A stretch of 14,941 nt of DNA from an uncultured Eubacteriales bacterium. Lineage in GTDB: Bacteria; Bacillota; Clostridia; Christensenellales; Borkfalkiaceae. The notes beneath the pieces are model-generated. The model saw only the letters and a program-made list of their open reading frames with translations, was not told the DNA's origin and did no database searches. The stretch spans positions 1 to 14,941 of the forward strand of contig CAJMCT010000018.1 in assembly GCA_905211955.1 (NCBI GenBank), written 5' to 3'. Both the position numbers and the translations under genes were made by a program. Positions 8,138 through 14,278 of the stretch are shown here, piece by piece. Within the stretch, counting starts at the first letter, position 1; each line of letters starts with the position of its first letter.

Positions 8138-8670
8138 ACGAATTTATGGGAACGACGATATGTGCCGTAAAAAAAGACGGACATACGGCCATTGCCGGTG
8201 ATGGACAAGTGACTCTTTCGCAGTCGGTAATATTTAAGAATAACGCGGTAAAGGTAAGACGTATTTATGACGGCAAAGTAATTTTCGGCTTTGCAGGTAG
8301 TGTTGCCGATGCCTTTACGCTATCAGAACGTTTTGAAGAAATGCTCAACAAGTTTTCGGGCAATCTTATGAGAAGTGCAGTTGAACTTGCGGAACTTTGG
8401 AGAAACGATAAAGTAGGTAGAAAATTAGAAGCGATGATGATTACCGCCGATAAAGATACTCTTTTAATCGTTTCGGGCTCAGGCGAAGTAATCGAGCCGG
8501 ACGATGGTGTTTGCGCAATCGGTAGTGGTGGAAACTATGCGTTAGCATCGGCAAGAGCGCTAACCAAATACACCGATTTTAGCGCTGAAGAAATCGCTAA
8601 AAAATCTTTACAAATTGCAAGCGAAATATGTGTTTTCACTAACGGAAACATTACTTGCGAAACTTTATAA
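8134..8670 (+). CDS. hslV: ATP-dependent protease subunit HslV (ClpQ)
   Basis: 178 residues, typical for the proteasome-beta-like peptidase that forms a double hexamer and degrades proteins unfolded by HslU in the cytoplasm. The expected propeptide MNEFMG precedes Thr7-Thr8; Thr7 would be the N-terminal nucleophile after processing. The family core IAGDGQVTL follows (20-28) with the conserved Asp23. Lys40 in VKVRR aligns with the catalytic lysine, and Ser131 in GSGGNYA matches the conserved active-site serine. DGKVIFGFAGSVADAFTL (46-63) is also diagnostic. The usual Gly-Asn after DGQVTL is Ser-Gln here, a small deviation. The start overlaps the trmFO stop by 4 nt (ATGA), and hslU begins 10 nt after the stop, as expected for partners. 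Confidence 0.97.
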   Translation: MNEFMGTTICAVKKDGHTAIAGDGQVTLSQSVIFKNNAVKVRRIYDGKVIFGFAGSVADAFTLSERFEEMLNKFSGNLMRSAVELAELWRNDKVGRKLEAMMITADKDTLLIVSGSGEVIEPDDGVCAIGSGGNYALASARALTKYTDFSAEEIAKKSLQIASEICVFTNGNITCETL

Positions 8671-8675
8671 GGGGG
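8671..8675 (+). promoter_or_regulatory. G-rich ribosome binding site that fixes the hslU start
   Basis: GGGGG lies directly after the hslV stop and 5 nt before the ATG at 8681. It favours this start over an in-frame ATG at 8615 within hslV, which would add 22 residues unlike any HslU N-terminus. Confidence 0.6.
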
Positions 8676-8680
8676 ATACT

Positions 8681-9991
8681 ATGAATTTAACTCCTAAGCA
8701 AATAGTAAACGAATTAGATAAATACATTATCGGTCAAAGTGAAGCCAAAAAGGCGGTTGCGATCGCACTTAGAAACCGTTATAGAAGAAGTAGACTTTCA
8801 CTTTCCGAAATGGAAGAAATTACACCAAAGAACATCATAATGAAAGGACCTACGGGCGTAGGTAAAACGGAAATTGCAAGAAGACTTGCAAAACTCGTCG
8901 GTGCACCTTTTGTAAAAATCGAAGCGACAAAGTATACCGAAGTTGGCTACGTTGGTCGCGACGTAGAGTCTATGATAAGAGATTTAGTAGAGTGTGCGGT
9001 AAGACTAGTTAAAGAAGAAAGATTTAAAAAGGTACACGAAAAAGCAGGCGCAGTCGTTGACAATAAACTCGTTAAAATTATAGCCGAAGTAAGAAAATTC
9101 GACCGTGGCGAAACCCCCGTTGAAATTTTTGAAAAGAATATTTTAGAAGGCATAAAGAAAGGCTATTACGATAACGAAACGATAGAGATTGAAGTTGCGG
9201 AGAGTCTTAAGCCAATGGAACTTATGCCGGGCGCAGGCGAGATTGCAATAGGCAATATTTTCGGGGACATTTTGCCCCAAAGAAAGAAAAAACGTAAACT
9301 TCCCGTAAAGGCTGCAAGACGTATTTTATTAGAAGAAGAAGCGGATAAACTTATCGATAAAGACTCGGTAAACGAAGAAGCAATTCACCGCGCGGAAAAC
9401 GAAGGTATAATCTTTATCGATGAAATCGATAAGATTGCTGCAAAAAGCAATAAAGGTGGCGGGCAAGACGTTTCGAGAGAAGGCGTTCAAAGGGATATTT
9501 TGCCCATAGTCGAAGGCTCTACCGTAATGACTAAATATGGCGCTATAAAGACCGATTATATCTTATTTATAGCGGCAGGCGCTTTCCACGTTTCAAAGGT
9601 TTCAGACTTAATTCCCGAACTTCAAGGAAGATTTCCTATATTGGTAGAATTAAAGAGCCTTTCTAAAAAAGACTTTATAGAAATCTTAACCACCCCACAA
9701 AACGCAATCACCTTGCAATATGCAACGCTATTAAAAGTTGACGGAGTAGACTTAAAGTTTACCGACGAAGCAATAGAAGAAATAGCAGGCGTTGCTGAAA
9801 GCATGAACTTAACCCGTGAAGACATAGGTGCAAGAAGACTTCACACGGTAATGGAAAATCTTTTAGAACAAGTATCGTTCGAGGCGGACGGCACGGACGC
9901 TAATAAAGAAGTAATAATCGATAAAAAATACGTTATCGAAAAATTAGGTACCGAAAAGGCTACCAAGGACTTAAAGAAATATATTCTCTAA
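8681..9991 (+). CDS. hslU: ATP-dependent protease ATPase subunit HslU (ClpY)
   Basis: 436 residues, close to the usual 440-470. This AAA+ unfoldase caps HslV and threads substrates into it. The N-terminus NLTPKQIVNELDKYIIGQ is typical. Walker A is GPTGVGKT (56-63), the pore loop GYVG is at 89-92, and the I-domain runs from about 105 to 235 (including KKKRKLPVKAARRIL). Walker B is IIFIDEIDKIA (243-253), the arginine finger is Arg317 in ELQGRFPI, and the sensor-2 region is GARRLHTVME (383-392). It ends in KDLKKYIL, the C-terminal tail that docks into HslV. One oddity is Leu321, where the family normally has Arg (GRxPIRVEL). The start follows a GGGGG site, and hisS begins 13 nt downstream where codY would be expected in Bacillus. 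Confidence 0.97.
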   Translation: MNLTPKQIVNELDKYIIGQSEAKKAVAIALRNRYRRSRLSLSEMEEITPKNIIMKGPTGVGKTEIARRLAKLVGAPFVKIEATKYTEVGYVGRDVESMIRDLVECAVRLVKEERFKKVHEKAGAVVDNKLVKIIAEVRKFDRGETPVEIFEKNILEGIKKGYYDNETIEIEVAESLKPMELMPGAGEIAIGNIFGDILPQRKKKRKLPVKAARRILLEEEADKLIDKDSVNEEAIHRAENEGIIFIDEIDKIAAKSNKGGGQDVSREGVQRDILPIVEGSTVMTKYGAIKTDYILFIAAGAFHVSKVSDLIPELQGRFPILVELKSLSKKDFIEILTTPQNAITLQYATLLKVDGVDLKFTDEAIEEIAGVAESMNLTREDIGARRLHTVMENLLEQVSFEADGTDANKEVIIDKKYVIEKLGTEKATKDLKKYIL

Positions 9992-10004
9992 AAGGGGATA
10001 AGAA

Positions 10005-11255
10005 ATGATAAACTTACCAAAGGGAACGAAAGACGTTTTGCCCATAGATAGTTTTAAGTGGCAACAAATAGAAAAGACGGCAAGGGAAACGGCAAGTCTT
10101 TTCGGAGCAAAAGAAATTAGAACGCCCACTTTTGAATACACCGAAGTATTCGCTCGTGGCGTTGGCGATACCACGGATATAGTAAATAAGGAAATGTACA
10201 CCTTTTTAGATAAAGGTGATAGAAGCATTACATTAAAGCCCGAAGGAACGGCAGGTGTTGCGAGAGCGTTTGTTGAAAACGGCTTGACTAATAGCGCACT
10301 TCCTTCAAAACTTTACTATATTACCCAATGTTTTAGATACGAACGTCCGCAAGCGGGAAGGCTTAGAGAATTCCACCAGTTCGGCGTAGAATTTTTAGGC
10401 TCTTATGCGCCCGATATCGATGCCGAAGTTATAATGCTTGCCAAAACTTTCTTGGATAATTTAAGCATAAAGAATTATACTCTTTATATCAACAATATTG
10501 GTTGCAAAGAGTGTAGAGCAAAATATCACAATGCGCTCCGTGAATACTTAAAGGAAAACTTTGAAAAACTTTGTCCGCTTTGTAAGGATAGGTTTGATAA
10601 AAACCCCTTGCGTATTTTAGACTGCAAAAACTTAGACTGCAAAGAAATCGTAAAGAACGCGCCGTCTATTTTAGACTACGTTTGCGACGATTGTAAAAAC
10701 CACTTTGAAAAGGTTAAATCCCACCTACTTAACTGTGGTATTGACTTTAAGGTAGACGATAAAATCGTTCGTGGTCTTGACTATTATACTAAGACGGTGT
10801 TTGAATTCGTATCCGACAATATCGGTGCGCAAGGCACTATTTGTGGTGGCGGAAGATACGACGGGCTTATCGAACAGTTCGGTGGTGGAAAGATTCCGGG
10901 TGTCGGCTTTGCGGTTGGTTTAGAACGTCTTTTAATGCTTATGGAAGCGTGTGGTGTAAAATTAGAAGACCAAACGGCAGTAAAAGTTTACCTAGCGCCT
11001 ATGGGCGAAAAGGAATTAGACTTAGCGTTTAAGATTTGTTCGGAATTAAGAAGATCGGGAATATCTTGTGATTTAGACCATATGCAAAGGGGTATTAAAT
11101 CGCAGTTTAAGTATGCCGACAAGATAAAGGCTAAATTCGTTGGAGTTATAGGTTCTACCGAATACGAAGAAAAGGTAGTTAAGTTTAAGAATATGGCAAC
11201 GGGCGAAGAGCAAATGGTTGCCGTAGATGGTATCGTAGAATATTTTACGAAATAG
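10005..11255 (+). CDS. hisS: histidyl-tRNA synthetase
   Basis: 416 residues, a class II aminoacyl-tRNA synthetase that charges tRNA-His in the cytoplasm. It opens with PKGTKDVLP (5-13). Motif 2 is FRYERPQAGRLREFHQFGVE (110-129), the histidine-binding signature RGLDYYTKTVFEF is at 256-268, and motif 3 is GVGFAVGLERLL (299-310). A C-terminal anticodon-binding domain follows from about 325. The insertion before the RGLDYY motif holds four Cys pairs (167/170, 190/193, 207/212, 227/230), which suggests one or two zinc-like sites; similar Cys-rich insertions occur in clostridial HisS. AAGGGG at 9992-9997 lies 7 nt before the ATG. With only 13 nt after hslU there is no room for a T-box leader, so expression probably depends on the upstream transcript. 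Confidence 0.97.
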   Translation: MINLPKGTKDVLPIDSFKWQQIEKTARETASLFGAKEIRTPTFEYTEVFARGVGDTTDIVNKEMYTFLDKGDRSITLKPEGTAGVARAFVENGLTNSALPSKLYYITQCFRYERPQAGRLREFHQFGVEFLGSYAPDIDAEVIMLAKTFLDNLSIKNYTLYINNIGCKECRAKYHNALREYLKENFEKLCPLCKDRFDKNPLRILDCKNLDCKEIVKNAPSILDYVCDDCKNHFEKVKSHLLNCGIDFKVDDKIVRGLDYYTKTVFEFVSDNIGAQGTICGGGRYDGLIEQFGGGKIPGVGFAVGLERLLMLMEACGVKLEDQTAVKVYLAPMGEKELDLAFKICSELRRSGISCDLDHMQRGIKSQFKYADKIKAKFVGVIGSTEYEEKVVKFKNMATGEEQMVAVDGIVEYFTK

Positions 11256-11256
11256 T

Positions 11257-11685
11257 ATGACCGAGCAAGGCAAAGTAGTAGAAACAAAAGGCAACTTCGC
11301 TTTTGTTGAAATAAACAAAAAGACCGAGTGCGATAAGTGTGGAATGTGCGCTTTTCCTAAAAACGCAAGCACCATAAAACTTCGCGCGGAAAATGAGATA
11401 AGCGCAAAGGTTGGCGACACCGTTATATTAGAGAGAGAAGAAAAAGGCAAACTTTTAGGAACGCTTTTAGTGTTTTTAGTTCCGCTAATTCTAATCTCAA
11501 TAAGCGCTATTATCGGATACCTATTGATAGAATCGGAAATTTGGATTTTAATAATAAGTGTAATAAGCATTGCATTGTGGTATACTATCCTAGCGTTAAT
11601 CGATAAAAAAATATCTAACCTGAACGGATTTAAGAGTAAAATCGTTCAGCTTATAGAAGAAAAAGGAGATAATAAACATGAGTGA
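11257..11685 (+). CDS. RseC-family membrane protein (SoxR-reducing-system RseC type)
   Basis: 142 residues. The N-terminal cytoplasmic domain (1-65) begins GKVVETKGNFAFVEI and has a cysteine cluster CDKCGMC (Cys25, 28, 31), then AKVGDTVILE (50-59), the pattern expected of RseC/MucC-type proteins. Two membrane helices follow (about 67-90 and 94-115) and a basic cytoplasmic tail. In E. coli, RseC acts with the Rsx electron-transfer complex in re-reducing SoxR and is encoded with the sigma-E anti-sigma factors. No rnf/rsx or sigma-factor gene is in this window, so the partner here is unknown. The ATG follows the hisS stop after one base without its own ribosome site, so coupling is likely. The 3' end overlaps the thioredoxin gene by 8 nt, hinting at a shared thiol-redox role. 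Confidence 0.78.
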   Translation: MTEQGKVVETKGNFAFVEINKKTECDKCGMCAFPKNASTIKLRAENEISAKVGDTVILEREEKGKLLGTLLVFLVPLILISISAIIGYLLIESEIWILIISVISIALWYTILALIDKKISNLNGFKSKIVQLIEEKGDNKHE

Positions 11686-12001
11686 AATTATAAACGTAGT
11701 AGGCGAACAAGAATTTAACGACGCGTTAAAGAGCGACAAGCCCGTACTAGTAGACTTTTGGGCAACATGGTGCAACCCTTGTAAAATGTTAGCACCTATT
11801 CTTCACGAATGGAACGAAGAAAACGGCGACAAGGTTCAAGTAGTTAAAGTAGACGTAGACGTAAACGAAAAATTATGTAGAAAATACGGTGTTATGTCTA
11901 TTCCTATGCTTTTAGTTTTTAAGGACGGCGAAGTAGTAGGAAAAAGCGTAGGACTTACCACTAAAGCAGGGCTTTCCGACCTTGTTATTAAACACATTTA
12001 G
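11678..12001 (+). CDS. trxA: thioredoxin with WCNPC active site
   Basis: 107 residues, the standard single-domain thioredoxin length; no signal peptide, so cytoplasmic. It reduces protein disulfides, normally recharged by thioredoxin reductase. The active site lies in FWATWCNPCKM (27-37) with Cys32 and Cys35. The conserved buried Asp is in LVDFWA (24-29), and the cis-proline is Pro76 in SIPMLLVF. The dipeptide between the cysteines is Asn-Pro rather than the near-universal Gly-Pro, and Met77 replaces the common Thr after the cis-proline; both positions tune redox potential and partner choice. An extra Cys67 is present. AAGGAG (11663-11668) lies 9 nt before the ATG. The start lies inside the RseC-like gene. 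The symbol is used in the general sense; it may be one of several thioredoxins in this genome. Confidence 0.93.
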   Translation: MSEIINVVGEQEFNDALKSDKPVLVDFWATWCNPCKMLAPILHEWNEENGDKVQVVKVDVDVNEKLCRKYGVMSIPMLLVFKDGEVVGKSVGLTTKAGLSDLVIKHI

Positions 12002-12039
12002 TAAAAAATTAACCATTTATATAAAAAGGAGACACACAA
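12002..12039 (+). promoter_or_regulatory. longest intergenic gap, leader of glyA
   Basis: This 38-nt A/T-rich stretch is the largest gap in the window. It contains AAGGAG (12026-12031), 8 nt before the glyA ATG, and a TATATA-like run around 12018-12023 that could act as a -10, but no convincing -35 lies at the right distance. No hairpin or terminator is visible, and it is too short for a riboswitch. Confidence 0.35.
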
Positions 12040-13290
12040 ATGATAGACTATTCCGCAATTAAAAAAAGCGACCCCGAACTTTACGAAGGTTTGATGAAAG
12101 AACTTTCTAGACAAAGAAACAACATCGAACTTATCGCAAGCGAAAACTTCGTGACTGAAAGCGTTATGCTTGCAGCAGGCAGTTTCTTAACAAACAAGTA
12201 TGCAGAAGGTTATCCCGGACATAGATATTACGGCGGTTGCCAATATGTAGATATTGCTGAAAACTTAGCGATAGAACGTGCTAAAAAGTTATTCGGAGCA
12301 GAACACGCAAACGTTCAACCCCACTCGGGTGCAAACGCAAACTTTGCAGTATTCTTTGCAGTATTAAACCCTGGTGATACCATTATGGGTATGAGTTTAG
12401 CACACGGTGGCCACTTAACTCACGGAAGCCCCGTTGCAGTTTCGGGTAAATATTTTAACGCAGTAGGATACGGCGTTTCAGAAGAAAACGGCACTATCAA
12501 CTACGATGAATTAGAAAAACAGGTTAAAGAAGTTAAGCCCAAAATGTTAGTATGCGGTGCAAGTGCATACCCAAGGGTAATCGACTTTAAGAGAATAAGA
12601 GAAATTTGTGATAGCGTTGGCGCATACATGATGGTAGACATCGCCCACATTGCAGGACTTGTAGCAACCGGTCTTCACCCCAGTCCCGTACCTTATGCGG
12701 ATTTCGTCACCACGACTACCCATAAGACTTTACGCGGACCGAGAGGCGGTATGATTTTATGTAAAGAACAATACGCTAAAATGATTGATAAAGCGGTATT
12801 CCCCGGCACTCAAGGCGGTCCTTTAATGCACGTTATCGCTGCAAAAGCAGCCGCTTTTGGCGAAGCACTTAAACCCGAATTTAAGGCTTACCAAGAACAA
12901 ATCTTGAAAAATGCTAAGGCAATGAGCGAAAAGTTTACGTCTTTAGGTGTAAAACTCGTATCGGGCGGAACGGACAACCATTTAATGCTTTTAGATTTAT
13001 CCGATAAAGATATTACGGGTAAAGAATTAGAAGCAATGCTTGACGAAGTAAACATTACCGTAAACAAAAACGCAATACCTTTTGACAAGAAAAGCCCCTT
13101 TATCACTAGCGGTGTAAGAATTGGTACTCCAAGCATTACTACCCGTGGTTTTAAGGAAGAAGATTGTGAAAAGATTGCTACGCTTATTACTGAAATTATT
13201 AATAAGAAAGAACAAGCGTTTGATTACGTAAGAGAAGAAGTTAAAAAACTTATCGAAAAATATCCCCTTTACGAAGGAGCAATAGTTTAA
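12040..13290 (+). CDS. glyA: serine hydroxymethyltransferase
   Basis: 416 residues, the same size as E. coli GlyA. This PLP enzyme interconverts serine plus tetrahydrofolate with glycine plus 5,10-methylene-tetrahydrofolate, the main one-carbon entry point. Signatures are NIELIASENFVTESV (28-42), NKYAEGYPGHRYYGGC (52-67), VQPHSGANAN (92-101) and SLAHGGHLTHGS (119-130). The PLP-binding motif TTTTHKTLRGPRGG has the Schiff-base lysine at 229, and VDIAHIAGL (199-207) holds the cofactor-contacting Asp and His. FITSGVRIGTPSITTRG follows in the C-terminal domain. The AAGGAG site 8 nt upstream is among the best in the window, consistent with high expression. Its product is the methylene donor used by the TrmFO encoded upstream. 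asnA starts one base after the stop. Confidence 0.98.
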   Translation: MIDYSAIKKSDPELYEGLMKELSRQRNNIELIASENFVTESVMLAAGSFLTNKYAEGYPGHRYYGGCQYVDIAENLAIERAKKLFGAEHANVQPHSGANANFAVFFAVLNPGDTIMGMSLAHGGHLTHGSPVAVSGKYFNAVGYGVSEENGTINYDELEKQVKEVKPKMLVCGASAYPRVIDFKRIREICDSVGAYMMVDIAHIAGLVATGLHPSPVPYADFVTTTTHKTLRGPRGGMILCKEQYAKMIDKAVFPGTQGGPLMHVIAAKAAAFGEALKPEFKAYQEQILKNAKAMSEKFTSLGVKLVSGGTDNHLMLLDLSDKDITGKELEAMLDEVNITVNKNAIPFDKKSPFITSGVRIGTPSITTRGFKEEDCEKIATLITEIINKKEQAFDYVREEVKKLIEKYPLYEGAIV

Positions 13291-13291
13291 T

Positions 13292-14278
13292 ATGGCATAT
13301 AAGTCCACGCTAAATTTGTTAGAAACGGAAATAGCGATAAAGTATATAAAAGATACTTTCGAATTAGAACTTGCGAAAGCGCTAAAACTCACTAGAGTTT
13401 CAGCGCCCCTATTCGTGTTCCCAGAATCAGGCTTAAACGACAACCTAAACGGTTTTGAAAGGGCGGTCAGGTTTGACATTTTGCACTTAAATAAAGAAGT
13501 GGAAATAGTTCAATCTTTGGCAAAATGGAAAAGAATGGCGCTAGCAAAATACGGTTTCCCCGAAGAAACGGGGCTTTATACGGATATGAACGCAATAAGA
13601 CGTGACGAACGTTTAGACGCGCTTCACTCCGTTTACGTTGACCAATGGGACTGGGAAAAGATTATCAAAAAAGAAGAACGTACGGTGTCTTATCTTAAAA
13701 AGACGGTTAAAAGCATTTACAAAGTGCTTCTAAAAGTTTCTAAAAAGGTAAGCGCAAAATACCCAGATCTTACCCACGACCTTCCTAAAGAAATAACCTT
13801 TATATCCACAAAACAACTTGAAAAAGAGTTTAAGGATTTAAACAGAAAGGAAAGGGAAAAAGCCGTTTGTAAAAAGTATGGGGCTGTATTCCTTTACCAA
13901 ATCGGTTGGGATTTAAGCGACAAACTTCCCCACGACGGAAGGGCTGCCGACTACGACGATTGGAAACTTAACGGCGATATCCTTTTATGGTACGAACCCT
14001 TAGATTTAGCACTTGAAATTTCTTCAATGGGCATAAGGGTAGACGAAGTAAGTTTAATAAAGCAATTAAAGAAAAGAGACGAATTACATAAACTTGACAA
14101 CCCCTATTGCAAAGATATTATGGAAGGAAAACTCCCCTTAACTATCGGTGGCGGAATAGGACAGTCGAGACTTTGTATGTACTTTTTAAATAAAATGCAT
14201 ATCGGCGAAGTTCAAGCATCAGTTTGGGGCGAAGACATCGTAAAAGAAAATGCCGAAAAAGGAATAAATTTACTGTAA
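13292..14278 (+). CDS. asnA: aspartate--ammonia ligase (asparagine synthetase A)
   Basis: 328 residues against 330 in E. coli AsnA. It makes asparagine from aspartate, ATP and free ammonia, and has a class II aminoacyl-tRNA-synthetase-like fold. The family pattern is clear: ETEIAIKYIKDTFE near the N-terminus, RVSAPLFV (35-42), the segment G-L-N-D-N-L-N-G (47-54) and AKWKR (77-81, Lys78). The core continues with TDMNAIRRDE (97-106), HSVYVDQWDWEK (112-123), SSMGIRVDE (244-252) and GGGIGQSRLCM (286-296, Arg293 as the motif-3 arginine). AsnA, rather than the glutamine-dependent AsnB, fits an ammonia-rich anaerobic habitat. A weak AAGGAG (13274-13279) inside glyA lies 12 nt before the ATG, so coupling to glyA is likely. 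The stop overlaps the next start as TAATG. Confidence 0.97.
   Translation: MAYKSTLNLLETEIAIKYIKDTFELELAKALKLTRVSAPLFVFPESGLNDNLNGFERAVRFDILHLNKEVEIVQSLAKWKRMALAKYGFPEETGLYTDMNAIRRDERLDALHSVYVDQWDWEKIIKKEERTVSYLKKTVKSIYKVLLKVSKKVSAKYPDLTHDLPKEITFISTKQLEKEFKDLNRKEREKAVCKKYGAVFLYQIGWDLSDKLPHDGRAADYDDWKLNGDILLWYEPLDLALEISSMGIRVDEVSLIKQLKKRDELHKLDNPYCKDIMEGKLPLTIGGGIGQSRLCMYFLNKMHIGEVQASVWGEDIVKENAEKGINLL

Noticed and set aside
8130..8140. A degraded xerC remnant between trmFO and hslV
   Set aside because: The two genes overlap directly as ATGA, so no extra sequence exists that could hold a remnant.
8615..8680. Upstream in-frame ATG extending HslU by 22 residues
   Set aside because: It lies inside hslV, the added residues match no HslU N-terminus, and a G-rich ribosome site precedes the ATG at 8681.
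9992..10004. Possible T-box leader before hisS
   Set aside because: Only 13 nt separate the hslU stop from the hisS start, far too little for a T-box.
11073..11570. 165-residue reverse-strand ORF spanning hisS and the RseC-like gene
   Set aside because: It crosses two well-supported genes; its hydrophobic runs are complements of coding sequence.
12002..12039. Possible glycine or folate riboswitch before glyA
   Set aside because: The gap is 38 nt, without stem-loops, and part of it is the ribosome site.
13027..13479. 150-residue reverse-strand ORF spanning glyA and asnA
   Set aside because: It overlaps the highly conserved GlyA C-terminus and AsnA N-terminus and has no independent support.
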